Part shown: positions 44,061-55,699 of the stretch, one piece after another | Layout: every line of letters starts with the position of its first letter | Numbering within the stretch: the stretch's first letter is position 1 | The notes under the pieces: model-generated | What the model was told of the DNA's origin: nothing | What the model saw: the letters and a program-made list of their open reading frames with translations, nothing else | Databases searched by the model: none | Assembly (NCBI GenBank): GCA_037577475.1 | Contig: CM075206.1 | Coordinates: forward strand, 5,179,459 to 5,243,458 | Origin: Chaunax sp. Z400 | Taxonomy: Eukaryota > Chordata > Actinopteri > Lophiiformes > Chaunacidae | Reading direction: 5' to 3' | Length of the DNA stretch: 64,000 bases | Made by a program: the position numbers and the translations under genes

Positions 44061-44114
<54 letters not shown>
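44061..44114. repeat. (TA)27 microsatellite
   Basis: Perfect TA tract of 54 bases directly adjoining the SINE-like tail and the Tc1 remnant, on the side where the Tc1 has lost its end. Confidence 0.98.
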
Positions 44115-44118
<4 letters not shown>

Positions 44119-44150
44119 CATCCATCAATTTTCTGTAACCCTATCCCAGC
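44115..44150 (-). repeat. Deleted SINE-like tail between (TA)n and Tc1
   Basis: On the minus strand this reads GCTGGGATAGGGTTACAGAA then a GATGGATGG tail. 'GCTGGGATAGG' matches the SINE-like repeat at about 47138-47148, and a 'GGTTACAGAAAATGGATGG' tail is typical of that family in fish, so the middle appears deleted here. Confidence 0.55.
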
Positions 44151-44746
44151 TCTGAAGGTCTTCTGTGGTATCTGGCACCAAAGAAGTCCTGTACGTGGCG
44201 ACGTGGGGCCTCCATGGATCGGACTTCTTTGTCCAGCACATCCCACAGATAGTGGATTGGATTGAGATCTGTGGAATTTGGAGGCCGAGTCAACACTTTG
44301 AACTGGTTGTGTTCCTCAAACCCTTTCATTCCATTGCTCCGTAAGTCCACTTATGATGCCTCATACGCAGCAAGCTGTGATGCACCGTGTGCTCTGACAC
44401 CTTTCTTGTTCTACAGTAGCTCGTCTGTGGGATCAGACAACAAGGACTAGTCTTTGCTTCCCACATGCATCAATGAGCCCTGGGCGTCCATGACCCCCGT
44501 CGCCGGTTCACCGGTTGTCCTTCCTTACACCAAAAAAATCACCCAGTCGTCTAGACATCACAATGTGGGCCTTGTAAAAAGTCGCTCAGATCCTTAGGCT
44601 TCCCCATTTTTCCTGTTTCCAACACATCCTTGTATTAGACATACATGTCTAATATGTCCCACCCACTGACAGGTGCCATTGTGACGAGATAATCAATGCT
44701 AGTCACTCCACCAGTCAGTGGTGATAATGTTACGGCTGATGGCTTA
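44151..44746 (-). pseudogene. Decayed Tc1-like DNA transposon (mobile-element remnant)
   Basis: The minus strand keeps the 5' end of a fish Tc1-type element: a terminus around 44746, then the start of a transposase frame (MGKPKDLSDF, about 44605-44575, then disrupted), a partial DNA-binding domain, and the C-terminal catalytic segment (PPNSTDLNPI, LWDVLDKEVRSMEAP). The catalytic middle is missing, with the join near 44330, so the first two acidic residues of the DDE triad are absent. Where the third Glu is expected (NPIE) the sequence reads NPIH. The 3' inverted terminus is missing, the copy ending at ACCTTCAGAG before the SINE-like tail. Several frameshifts are present. The element is inactive. 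Confidence 0.85.
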
Positions 44747-45997
44747 CATTGCACAATGTAATGGCTGTAGAATAGTGACACCGTTTTTACATATCAATAA
44801 AACAGAAAGCATAAACCTTTCACGACTTAATTTTGTCTGCCACCAGGCACGAAATCTCCCAGGAAAATGAAAGCTGACTGGTGATCCATTTCTGTCTGCT
44901 TTTATGTTTCCATTACAGTCGAAATGAATGAATAAACTCATACTTTTTATTCCATTTTGTTGGCAGCTGCTGCTCTGAGGAAAATGGAAAGTGATCCGGC
45001 TGTCTTTGTGACAGCGGTGCCAACAATGATGCCACTTGGAAACGCTGGTGGGGAGTTGTCTGTTCCCACTTTAAATGTTGTAGCATTCAGGTGTGACAAA
45101 GTGTGTCGGCGTGGTGCCGTTAAGTGACACAGTAATGAGCTTGAGAGCTCAAGAGTTCAAAAGTCTTGCGGCCTGCATGGATGAAGCTATCCCTGAGCCT
45201 GCCAGTGAACGTAAACAGTGCAACACCGCAGCTTCAGCTCTGGGACTCATTATGCTATACACTGCCTGCCACAGAGCCAGACATTCAGAGAAACTGCACA
45301 CAGCTTCTCTTTGCACACAGCAGTTTCAACTCCTCCACTTTATACTTTGAAATTTGTAGACATATTTGCTCATTTGCAGTACCCATGGACTAAATGGTGG
45401 TGCAGAAATGTATTATATTTTCCTATCACATACTTTTTTAGCAGCAAAGTCGCCTCAGGGCTCAGCTTAATGCCAGGTTTACCTCGCACTTGGTAAAAAC
45501 TTGATGTGTGGGTGATATGGAAGCTATCCCTGCATTTGCAATGATATTCACATTCGAGTCAGTAAATGTCACTTCTAACTAAGGGGTAAGAGTGTTTTAA
45601 GCATTTAAAAAGTGAGTCAAACTGTAATATATTTTTCCTTTATGAATTTCAAATCAATGTGGGTTGTCATTTGTTATTGGTGGTTGCCAAGAGGGCTTGT
45701 AATTTCCCTTGGCATGGCTTCAGACAGAATCCTGATGGCAGCCTTGATGGGTCCTAATAGAAGATGACTGTGGAGAATGGGCTAAATTTGCATGCTGCCA
45801 AAGGATGGAGCAGAAACAAGATAATGGAGGTTATGTCCCAGACCAGTTGAGGGATCCTTCAGAGTCCACATTCTGAGAGGGAAATGTCACAAAAGGTTGA
45901 CAAAACCTGTCCAGAGGAGAGGACTGGAGCCAAATATGGTCAAAATATAAGGCCAGGGTGTGTTAGAAACTAACTGATTTAAACAACATGTCTGTCC
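44747..45997. other. Intergenic DNA
   Basis: No gene. Three overlapping frames of 75-92 codons at 45093-45496 show no domain. Confidence 0.5.
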
Positions 45998-46135
45998 AGG
46001 GGCCTGTTCCATAAAGCCTAATAAGAAGAAGTGGCCATTAATTTCATTTGAATGAACCTAATAAATCAATCGGGGCAAAAGCCGTTCCATAAATGCAAAT
46101 CCAAGCTCTTGCAATCAGACTAATTTGAGTTGAGG
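45998..46135. repeat. Possible MITE fragment ('GGCCTGTTCCATAAAGC')
   Basis: The phrase GGGGCCTGTTCCATAAAGCC, and a second CCGTTCCATAAATGC about 80 bases later, resemble ends of a PIF/Harbinger-type non-autonomous element known in fish. Weak, because inverted termini were not found. Confidence 0.3.
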
Positions 46136-46807
46136 TGAAGATACGTGTGTGTGTACGCTATTCTCAAGCAGCCTGAAAGGTCAAACATAGATCAGATCGA
46201 TTCCATCATGGTCCAACAGCAGTGGTAAACAGAGAGAAGCGATCTTCACGCCATGGGGCAAATGAAGAATTCAAACATGTAGTAACTAAAAGAAATGAAT
46301 ACAGCTGCCATAAAATAAACCAGAGATAAAAAATTAGAAACTAAATTTAAATGTAATGATTTATTTAGAGCCTAGAGAGCTTAATTCATACAGCTTCCTC
46401 AGTAGCGATGTGTGTTTTAATTGGGCCCATGGTTCTTTCCTTTCCAATAGTTCACTCGGAATAAGCAAACATTTTAGATGTTGGATATGTTGTTAATCAG
46501 AGGGCATTGCAGGAATAACAAGTTTAGATGTTTATGTCTAACCTGCATGACTTGTAAGTTGGCTCATGACAATCAGGAATTCATTTTAGATGATTACGTC
46601 TATGTAAAACAAATACAGGGAGGTTTTAGTCAAATTATATTGTGTACTGATGGATGGAAGCATCTGCACTTTCCTCGAGGAAGTTGGCCAGGTGCAGTTT
46701 GAACACTGCCATTAAAACATTATTTATATCAGCTCTTCTTAAAAGAGTTGTTTCATATTTTACATTTTTTATGTGTTAAAATTGTTTGTGCATTTGCAGG
46801 GTATTAG
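46136..46807. other. AT-rich intergenic DNA
   Basis: Nothing recognised. Confidence 0.55.
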
Positions 46808-47190
46808 TAAAGTTTTTTTTTTATTTTTTTTTTTTTTAAAGTTGAACATCAGGGCGTTGGAGAAATTGTTAGCGCTGTCGCCACCCAGCAAAGAGATTCT
46901 GGGTTCAAATGCAGACCTGGGACCTGTCTGTGTGGAGTTAGCATGTTCTCCTCATGCCCCTCCTGGTTCTCCAGCTTCCTCCCACAGTCCCAAAACATTC
47001 AGTATAGGTGGGCTGGTGACTCTAAAGTGTCTGTAGATGTGAACATGAGCGTGAACGGTTGTCCGTCTCTCTTTGTGGCCCTGGGATGAACTGGTGACCT
47101 CTCCAGGTGTAACCCACCTCTCACCCAAAGTCAGCTGGGATAGGCTCCAGCCCCCTGACGACCCCGCATGGATCGATGGATTTCAAACAT
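46808..47190 (+). repeat. tRNA-like SINE-type repeat, long copy
   Basis: After a poly-T tract (about 46812-46838) comes TTGTTAGCGCTGTCGCC and a polymerase III B-box-like GGGTTCAAATGC. The diagnostic blocks GTGGAGTTAGCATGTTCTCC, GGTGACCTCTCCAGGTGTAA, CACCTCTCACCCAAAGTCAG and GGGATAGGCTCCAGCCCCC follow, ending in GGATCGATGGA. The block order matches a very abundant fish SINE-type repeat. No target-site duplication was located. A frame reading through it is not a gene. Confidence 0.75.
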
Positions 47191-47664
47191 CACAACTCAT
47201 GAAGTCATTAAACTAATTCCACCATACCACTTGTATTTACATTTGTAGACCGCTTGGTGAATAATGTGGCTACGCCTGACTTTACGAGTTGACGAGGAGC
47301 GTCCGAACGCATCGCTAGTTTTAGTCTAAAAGCTTCAAATCACCTTCTGAATTGAAACACGGCTTTTTAAAACCCTATTTGGTGTTGTTGGAATGTGCAA
47401 ATGGTCCTGTTGCTCATCTCCTGACAGCTTCATCTTTTATTTACATTACTTGCCCTATGTCGCAGGTGCAGGAGACCAACATTGAGGGAGATGAACAACG
47501 CTCTCAGTCTCTAGACACAAATATCAGCAATTGTTAAATACCAACTGACATTCTGTAGATTGCCTAACGTTATTACTCCCACGGTGCCACCCGGACTGTG
47601 CTTATGTGAACATTATCATTTTCTATGTCCATATTTGTGACTGCGCTTACAGTGAATGTTTTGC
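47191..47664. other. Intergenic DNA
   Basis: Nothing recognised. Confidence 0.55.
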
Positions 47665-47692
47665 AGTGTCTGTGTGTGTGTGTGTGTGCCTG
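47665..47692. repeat. Short (TG)n
   Basis: About ten TG units. Confidence 0.9.
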
Positions 47693-47769
47693 TGCAGAAT
47701 AGCAATCAAATCTGCGCGATGCAGCAGCTGATTAAGTTGTTCACACAAAATGAACCCACTTGCTGCAAA

Positions 47770-47813
47770 TGCACACACACATACTGTACACACCCACGCA
47801 TGCACACACACAC
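47770..47813. repeat. Degenerate (CA)n
   Basis: CA-rich tract interrupted by TACTGTACA and CACGCATGCA, lying opposite in strand sense to the TG tract about 80 bases upstream. Confidence 0.85.
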
Positions 47814-49319
47814 CCTCCTCCTCTGCTGTAGAGGATATTTTCAATTAATCAGGCTCTCTCATCAATAATGCATCACCCTCGCAGGCCGTCACTCTTCTCC
47901 AGCCATTTAATGAGGCAGCTCAGCCAGAGGGACACCATTCACACATTATTCCTATTATAGGCAAAGCTCAGGAGCAAAGCCACTTTGACCACTGCCAGTT
48001 ATTAGAGTAACGCCACCATTTGTGCCCTGGAGTCAAATCAAAAACCTGTCAAAGGCTGTTTGCAAAAGGACAAAAATTACAATAAGTACACACCCTCGGA
48101 GCCGGTGTCACATTTCAATCACCAAAAAACCTCAAGTTAATAAAATATACTGAGGGAGTGATGAATTTTTAAAACCAACTTTGCCGTGACAGAGGAGAAT
48201 GTCCCGGTTTGATAGCATTTTTTAAAGTTTAATTACAGGCCCTGATTGAAGACATTTACGCCCGAGAGTCAAGGGAGCAGCTGCTGCAAATAAGCTCCGA
48301 ATAAATCTCCTTCTCACACATTTGGTAAAAGTCTTTGGAACGTTTTGGACTCGACTCTCTCCAAATGAGGTTTAGTGTTATACAGTTAGCGCATCACGCT
48401 TCACTTTGGCATTGCAGGAGGAGATTCAGTGAGAAGATGACAGGCTAGCTGTTCAGTAAACTTCAAAAAATAATTTTGCCATTGAAGCTGCATCCATTAG
48501 GTACATGTTGTAGTTGTTTTTATTTACTGATACGTTTGGTGATAAACAAACATCGTTTTGGTATTTTTCACTTCTTCTCCTTCATTATCATTATGCAAGA
48601 GTGTCTGCATTTTAAACCCACGGAGTGTTTTATGTTGGAAGGGGACCAACATATGCTCTGTTTTTGGCTGGGAGGCAGTCGCTTTCCTTTGCAGCATACG
48701 TTCCTTCCCTTAAGCAATTCACTGCTTTCGTTAACTGCCCAGTTTTTGCTTGAATTCAAACACATCTCTTGTGTGTCAAAGGATTTTCCCTAAATAATTC
48801 TTATGATACCAGATTTGTAGACCAGGAAAGCATCCTGTAAACCAGTAGAATATGAACAAGGATGAATTGAGGAGAAGGTTGCTATTTTGGGGGGGGGGGG
48901 ACTTAAACCTTTTTTCTCAAGACGTTATATTTATGCTCAAAGTCTGGGATGAAAACACATTGTGTTTATCCATGAAAGGGTGTTCAAACTGTAAGCAAAG
49001 CAAATTTCTATCTCATGAATTTGACCCATTTTTGTTTAATCAGCAGCCAACAAACAGTTACCAACTGCACATAAGCATAGTCGCTGCACTCAGAAACACT
49101 ACAGTATATTTATGTGCTGCCCTGGAGCTGCAGGCAGGTGGTCGGGTTGGATGGTGGCCTACAAAGTGCAGGACTGACACCAGAGGCTTTGGTTTGAGTC
49201 CAGACGCCCGTCTGTGGTTACATTGAGGCGACAAGGATACTTTAACATTCCGGAAACATTAAGGAAACTTTTTTTTTTTTTCATTTTCATTTCAACATTT
49301 TCATGAAACAGGGTGGGAA
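47814..49319. other. Intergenic DNA
   Basis: Contains G11 at about 48890-48900 and poly-T at about 49270-49280. The complex stretch 47900-48320 is enhancer-like by eye only. No gene. Confidence 0.5.
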
Positions 49320-49535
49320 CGATGGGGATATTGCAGGAAACTTGAGTGGATCCGGATCTTTAACACTGTAAGATATAGGGCTCAATGTGATCCCAAACTC
49401 TAGGTGTAGGTTTTCATGGTCAATGAAGGTCAGTCTATCATGGGACCATTGCTTTTACTTGCAATGACATAACAGTGAAATTGAGCTGCCTCGGTGGAGG
49501 TTTGCGCCCTCTGAGTGCTGTCTAGTTTAATTATA
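49320..49535 (+). repeat. Fragment of 'CCTCGGTGGAGGTTTGCG' teleost repeat
   Basis: GAGTGGATCCGGATCTTTAA followed by CTGCCTCGGTGGAGGTTTGC and GCCCTCTGAGTGCTGTCTAG match the start of a common fish repeat ('ccttggcggaggtctgcgctctctgagtgc'). Probably the same family as 24715-24925 and 54000-54240. Confidence 0.6.
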
Positions 49536-49902
49536 TGTTCTCCATCAGCACTGTAGCTACCACATATGTCAAGTGACATTTAGTACAACATGTCATTGGT
49601 CTGCACTATGTTTTCCTTATGAATGTATTTGCTCTTGCAAAACGGTTGTGTATTTAGTTAATTTCCCAGAGACGGAGCTGGTGATTAGAATGAAAATGAA
49701 CGGTAGAGGTGATTGCAAAGTTAATGTAAAAACATGATTAGACAGGAATTTGCAACAGGAAGTGCAAATTGACTTGAAAATGCTTCAGTACAAGACAAAA
49801 AAGAAAAAAGAAAAAAAAAGTGAAAATCCCAGCAATGTGCTTCTGGATTACCAAATAGATTACTAATCCAGCCATGGTGCTGGAGGTGAAACGGTCTCCT
49901 TC

Positions 49903-49940
49903 TACAACAGGGACGTGAACCTTTTTACGTCCCTGTTGTA
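49903..49940. other. Perfect 14-bp stem hairpin
   Basis: TACAACAGGGACGT (49903-49916) and ACGTCCCTGTTGTA (49927-49940) are exact reverse complements around a 10-base loop. Flanking bases do not extend the stem. Function unknown. Confidence 0.9.
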
Positions 49941-50639
49941 CATCACCTCTTGTAAGGTTCTGACCTCTGTTTTTTGCTCTTTCAGTTTATCATCCTTGTT
50001 TCTTATGTTCTCAGCGTGTACAGTATTTTACTATGATTCAAATTCCTCCTAAAACTGTTCTCCATACTGGCCTTGTTCATATCTAATTTCTCAGCATCCC
50101 ATCATTCTTATATTCTTTGCCAAGCAGGCCAAGAATGGTGATCCCTAAGGAACGCAACCATACGAGCAGAGAATCCGACCATCTGGCTCCCTTTGCAGTT
50201 AGAAATTGCGGGGGGGATAAAGAAAAGAGTGACGAATGTCCCTCCTCTCTTGCCGCCTGTCAGTGTCATGATGTCTCTTTTAAAAATAAAGTGCTGATGT
50301 CAGACGCTGCGCAGAGTCAGCAGTGTGATCGCAGGGAAATGTTAGACCCCCTAGGAAGTGAAGTTGTTGGGTGTTTTGGTTGTTGTTGTTGTTGTTTTTA
50401 CAGAAAAACACTTATTTTAGGTTTGTGTTCTTAGTCTTATTCCAAAGTTTCAGATAGCCACACTGGGTGGAACAGATATGGGAAGGTGATGATGTAACAT
50501 CATGGTAAACCTGAGTATTAAGACTGACTTGTCACATAAGCCATATTTCCACTGCCTACACTGTAAAATGTAAGATTGAATTTAATTAGAAATACTGAGT
50601 TGACCTTTTTTTTATGAGTAACATAAAATCCAACATTAA
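49941..50639. other. Intergenic DNA
   Basis: A short (GTT)n lies at 50379-50396. The 105-codon plus-strand frame at 50117-50434 has no recognised domain. Confidence 0.5.
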
Positions 50640-50922
50640 ACATGTGGTTTCCAACCTTTTTGGCTTCAAAAAAGCAGCTTGTATGAATATGTGAACAGCT
50701 CCACCAAATAATGTTCTGGTCATGGGTTCATTTTAATACATTTTCCAATGACCACTGCTTTTAATTTAGTACCTTAAACACAATCTTGCATCTAATATTA
50801 ATGTATGTTTTCATATAACATTTTTCATGCTGGACGTTTACTTGTAATGGAGGATTTTTACATTGCTTTATTGGCACTTTTACTTAGGTATAAAGGCTCT
50901 GAGTACTTCTCCCACCACTGGC
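50640..50922 (+). repeat. Dispersed teleost repeat ending 'CTTCTCCCACCACTG'
   Basis: GTGGTTTCCAACCTTTTTGG, AACAGCTCCACCAAATAATG, GTTTACTTGTAATGGAGG and GAGTACTTCTCCCACCACTG occur in the order of a very common fish repeat. The other end of the same repeat type seems to be represented at 10098-10157. Confidence 0.7.
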
Positions 50923-53900
50923 AGGAAGCAGCTCTCCTCTTCTGCTCCATCATCCTGCATTAGTTCTTTAATTTCTAAAGATTTAACATCAATCTGTTGC
51001 TCTACTATAATTGCAAAGGCACACTGTGACCAATGTCATATCGACCATCACTTCTCCTCAAGACATAAATTACACTAATTAGAGATCAATGACTCATGCT
51101 TGATTTAATTAGGTCAAATGAGACACCCTCTAAAAACTCTGACATATATCCATCTCCTTTCTCTATCTCCTATCAGTCCTGCTGCATATGACATAAAACA
51201 TGAAAATGTTCCCCTTGGCTGACATGCCCTGCCTAGACATGGTCCAGGAGAGCGGTAGCTGCGGCGGCACTTTGACAGCCGGGTTATGGTTTCTCAGTCC
51301 CAGTAATGAAGGACTACAGAGTGTGTCATCCAGGAAAAGGGCCTCTCCCTCATCTGTCTTTTGGCCAGCCAGCTGGAGTCAATCCTATACCTCAGAATAA
51401 CACCAGGCCTCAAACGCTGTAGCATGGCCACCCTTTGCTTTAACAGGCAGAAACAGCTCATTAAAGTGGCTAACCCTTTCCATAACTGAATTGGTAAACT
51501 CACATTAGACAGACAACAGCTAAATTGTTCAGTCGATTTGGTGTTTTTCCCTTTTGTCTCATTTTCCAGCTTACACATCATTCTGCTAATTTTTTTGCAC
51601 AGCAAGCAAACCACAGCGTTTGACATAGGAGAAACAGAGGAGCCCTGAATGAAGTAATACTGAAGTGGCTCAATTTCAGGGGAGTCAGGGAGCTCCATCT
51701 GTGAAATACAGGGGATTAACCAAAATGTCAGGGGAGACAGGTTAAGCTGACAGGATATCAGCTTGAATTTACTGAAGGGTCTAACACTCAAAGTCAAAAA
51801 GTCAGAAACTTCTCCAAGCGAAGTCCTCAGTCATAGGTCACATCATGTTTGGTAAGTGAGGAAAATTCCTCAGACTTTCATTTGACTTTCAGGAGACAGG
51901 AGACCGGTTAGAGAAAAGCTAAGCTTTAAGGAATAACGTGCACTAAAATGATGTCTGCAAATAAACAAACGGAATAAATTAGACCTTGAAATCCTTACAT
52001 TTTACTCACAAATCCTCAGAGAACACAATACTTCTATTAGTCGTCTCGCACTGCATTTAATGTGGAATTATCTCATTTTGACAAATTCAGCTGGTGATTA
52101 TATATTCTGTCAAACTGAAAACAAAAAAGAAATTGGCAATGAGGACTGTAATAAGCCTTAAGGAGAGTGTGTGAGCCTGCCTCAGTATGAGGATTTGCCT
52201 GAAGTAGAATTCAAAACGCCTCATCTGGTCTGATTTCCTGGGCGCCATAAGACCAGACCGGGCTTCATTAGCAGTTGCCGCTGTGCTGTATTGCCACGGA
52301 AGATCCCATTTTCACTACAGAAATGACTTGCCACCAGCTGCAAATTGACAATGCGCCATATTTCCTCTCAAGTCAACTCTTATTAACAGCGGTTCCTGGG
52401 ATCTGCGCCTCTCCATATCCAAACACAGCAGTGTCATCAGCAAGTAATTTTGAACAGTGGGATCTGAGGACCTCACAGACGTTGTTTACCAGAGAGGAAA
52501 TGACTAAATAAAGGAGAGAGGCATCAGCAGCTGCTTACACCTTATCAGTGAAGTCTGAACCACCAACCAACCTTCCCGTCTGTCATCTGAAGGACGCTCA
52601 TCAAGTCATGAGCATGAAAATTTATATTCAAGTTTGCAAACTCTCAACAGTGACGGTGTTGCTCTCCATCAGCGGGCTAATTTTGCAGCACACGAGCCGT
52701 CCACGGTATCAATAATTACCCCTCTCCAGGATATCAGGTGGCTCTCTGACTGATGGCGGCTGCAGCAAAGGTTAATTAATGAGTAGTGGCAGGAGCGATG
52801 GCTGCCGGCGAGGGAGAGGCTCTCCTGGGACTCGGATTCACCAGTGGCAAAAGATAAAGGTGGAACGGGCAAGGGAATGACTACTCAGCTGAAATTGAGT
52901 CCCCTTTTCTATCCGGATAACCTCCATGCACTTAATAGTCTGAGAAAGCTGCTTGATCACTTACCCATCCCACCGCTGCATGGAATTAGATCAGAATACA
53001 GCTTCTCATCATTTTGTCTAAAAACCTTATTTCATCCAATGATTATATATCGGTTATCAAACATCAAAGATAATCTACCTTGGCAAACTTAAGAGTTTAA
53101 ATTAGGTCTGCAAATCTGCTTCTTGTGATCAGACATCAAAAGGTTTTCATAAAGCACTTTTTTTCTCTCTGTGTAGCTGATGCCTGCAGAGTTGTTTCAG
53201 ATGGGAAACCCACCATAACATATAGATTTACTTTTTCCTATTTCTAAAATATCATTAAATTCAACTGGTCATAATCATAGTAAATCAATAAAGTATTGAC
53301 TAAAAGCAATCAGATGCAGTCAATAAATGCTAAATGAAGGCAATTCATGCATGTAATTATAGCTATAAAAGATATATTCTTAGATAGAACTCAAGTCATC
53401 TTCTGTAGAACTCTATTATTAGAATCAAGCTGATTATTGATATTGAGCATATTTTTCCACCACATGATTTAAACTAAACAGGTTACAACCAGTGAGTGCA
53501 AGTCTAGACTTGCAGAAGCTTCGTTTCCAAAGCATTTGCCTAAGGTTTTCTTAGTGAATAATGTGCCTCTGCATGGAAGGATTACACATGGAGGACCCTG
53601 CCAAGTATTAAGAGTGTTACAGGAAGGATCAAGAACAAATGACTACTGAAATGACTGACTCACAGAGACCGTTCTGAGGCACGCAGTCTTTCGAAAGCCC
53701 ATCCGTCTGGCTATGACTTAAGAATTTCCTGACAACTACGTTAATAGTCGGCCCCTCCTTGTCATGCTCATCACCCTTAGAAGTAATTAGGCTTCTGTCA
53801 GCCATGCCTAATAAAATGGAGATTTAGCTGCTGCATGATTGTGGAAGCACAGACACATCTGCATAAGTACACGTTGTGCTAGTCAGTGAGCACCAACCAA

Positions 53901-53999
53901 TAGTGAGACTAGAATGACACTGGTGCATTACCTCCGCCACGGAAGAGCAATCTTACAAATCTGTTTACCTTGCCGGCCTGTGCCCCATGCCTCCATAAC
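50923..53999. other. Intergenic DNA
   Basis: No gene supported. The longest frame (51294-51797 minus, 167 codons) has no recognisable domain, no initiation context of note and no neighbouring exon signals I can defend. Confidence 0.45.
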
Positions 54000-54240
54000 G
54001 TTTTGTGCATATCTGTAATTTCTTTTGTGTTATGGAAATGCATTTTAAGAAATTACTGGCTCAACCCGTCTATCTGGATCTGTACCAAAATGTAACGATT
54101 TTTTTGTGGAGACATGCCCCACCTCCCTGCAAAGTTTTGTGGAAACTGGTTCAGTAGTTTTTGTGTAATCTTGCTGACGACAAACTAACAAATCAATTGG
54201 TGAAAATATCACCTCCTTGGCGAAGGAAATAATAAAAATG
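54000..54240 (+). repeat. Fragment of 'GTTCAGTAGTTTTTGTGTAAT' teleost repeat
   Basis: GCAAAGTTTTGTGGAAACTG, GTTCAGTAGTTTTTGTGTAA, TCTTGCTGACGACAAACTAA and ATCACCTCCTTGGCGAAGGA match a widespread fish repeat ('ggttcagtagtttttgcgtaatcctgctgac...cctccttggcggagg'). Confidence 0.7.
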
Positions 54241-54248
54241 TATGTTCT

Positions 54249-54459
54249 ACACTGCAAATTGTTCTGTTCCTGCCTGGAAACGTGAGATTAATTATCTTGT
54301 TTTAAAAGTTATTTACGAGTTTATTATCTAGCTTACTTATTTCTAGACTAACAACTTATTTTAAGATTTCATGACAAGTAAAATTATCTTGCTGCATTTG
54401 TGTTTTCTCCTCAAATTCAGGGCATTTTTCTCATATTTTAGCTTCTTTTTTTGCAGTGT
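54249..54459 (+). repeat. MITE copy 2 with perfect 10-bp inverted termini
   Basis: ACACTGCAAA at 54249-54258 is exactly inverted as TTTGCAGTGT at 54450-54459, defining a 211-bp element rich in ATCTTGTTTT / TTATTTCTAG / AAGTAAAATTATCTTG modules. It matches 10158-10309 in the opposite orientation and a common fish miniature element with the same termini. It begins eight bases after the preceding repeat fragment. Confidence 0.8.
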
Positions 54460-55699
54460 TTCGTTAGTGGTGATCGATTTAAGGAGTTTAACATGAGCAC
54501 AGTAACAATATCTGCAAATAAAATGTTATATAATCACAATATAGTCATAGTGCAAGATAATTAATTGCATCCAAACAAAGACTGGTTGCTGATATATTTA
54601 GGAATTTATTATTTTCTTTACATTTTCTCCACCTCCTGCTCCAGAGCCCACAGACAACCGTCATGAAGAAATGATTGTAATTCAAGGCCACAGAAGCAAG
54701 GAACCATATCCCCACGAGCAAATACAAAACAGAGTTGGTAACAGGATTGCAACACCAAAGTGAAAGCATGTCTGCCAAATCTACACATTCAAAGACCACA
54801 AACATCAAACGGGTTTTCCAGGCAGTCAAGGGTTTCAGTGTTCACAGAGAAGAAAACAAACAGTTCCAGCTGAGGAACGATGGATATATTTCAAGTGGGA
54901 GACGGAGGATTTGTTTGTGTACAGATGCAATAAAATGTCTAAAATGGAGTGAACTATCTGCATGTTACATGTGATCCATTTACAGAGATGTTTTAAGCAA
55001 GACAGCATTAAAGGTTAGTGAGGAGCGTACATTTTAGCCAAAGAGCGTAACATCACAGAGTAGAAATGGTCTCTGACTTTTCTTTCAACAGTTATACTTA
55101 ATATTCATCGCCTGTTCGGCACACGGCTCGCTGAACTCTTTAAAGACAAAAGCCCAAAAAGATCATTTGATATTTGATTGACCAGGACAGCAAATGGAAA
55201 CTTGTGAAGATAGCACAGCTATAAAAAAAAATTTAAAAACTCAGTTATGGCATTTTGCAGATTAACATGAGTAGCTCAGGGGGATGCTTTGGAAATTGCT
55301 TTGACTAGAAATGTGTCAAGTCTGACAGTTTTTTTTTTTTCGTTTTTTTTAGGTTTGATCCCTATTAAGCACTTCCCTCTGATCTAATTCAACAAATGCC
55401 AAAGGGAGTTCTAATAATCATATTCACTCCTGATCCTTTGGGATATGCGTCTTTGGAACCCATAAATACTTCTAACTTTCTTTCTTCTAGACATAATATC
55501 TTCAAAGGTTTAAACATCTTCAGGGGTTTTACATTTCCAAGCTAATCGAGTACATACGGTAAAGTTTAGCTTTGGAAAATGCACTGAATCCAACATACAA
55601 TCAAAGGGGTCCTTGTGAAAGTGCAAAGCCACCCAACTGTCATGACATCTTTGAAAATCTCTCTACTGACGTAATGAAAATACAACACATATCATTCAT
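54460..55699. other. Intergenic DNA downstream of dsel
   Basis: May include a longer dsel 3' UTR: a second minus-strand AATAAA lies at 54605-54610. Poly-T runs at about 55329-55350. No other gene. Confidence 0.45.

Noticed and set aside
46895..46912. B-box-like GGGTTCAAATGC considered as a tRNA gene
   Set aside because: No cloverleaf or acceptor stem; it belongs to the SINE-like repeat.
51294..51797. 167-codon minus-strand open frame
   Set aside because: No domain, membrane or signal features, no supporting splice or promoter context, and AT-rich chance frames of this size are expected in 64 kb.
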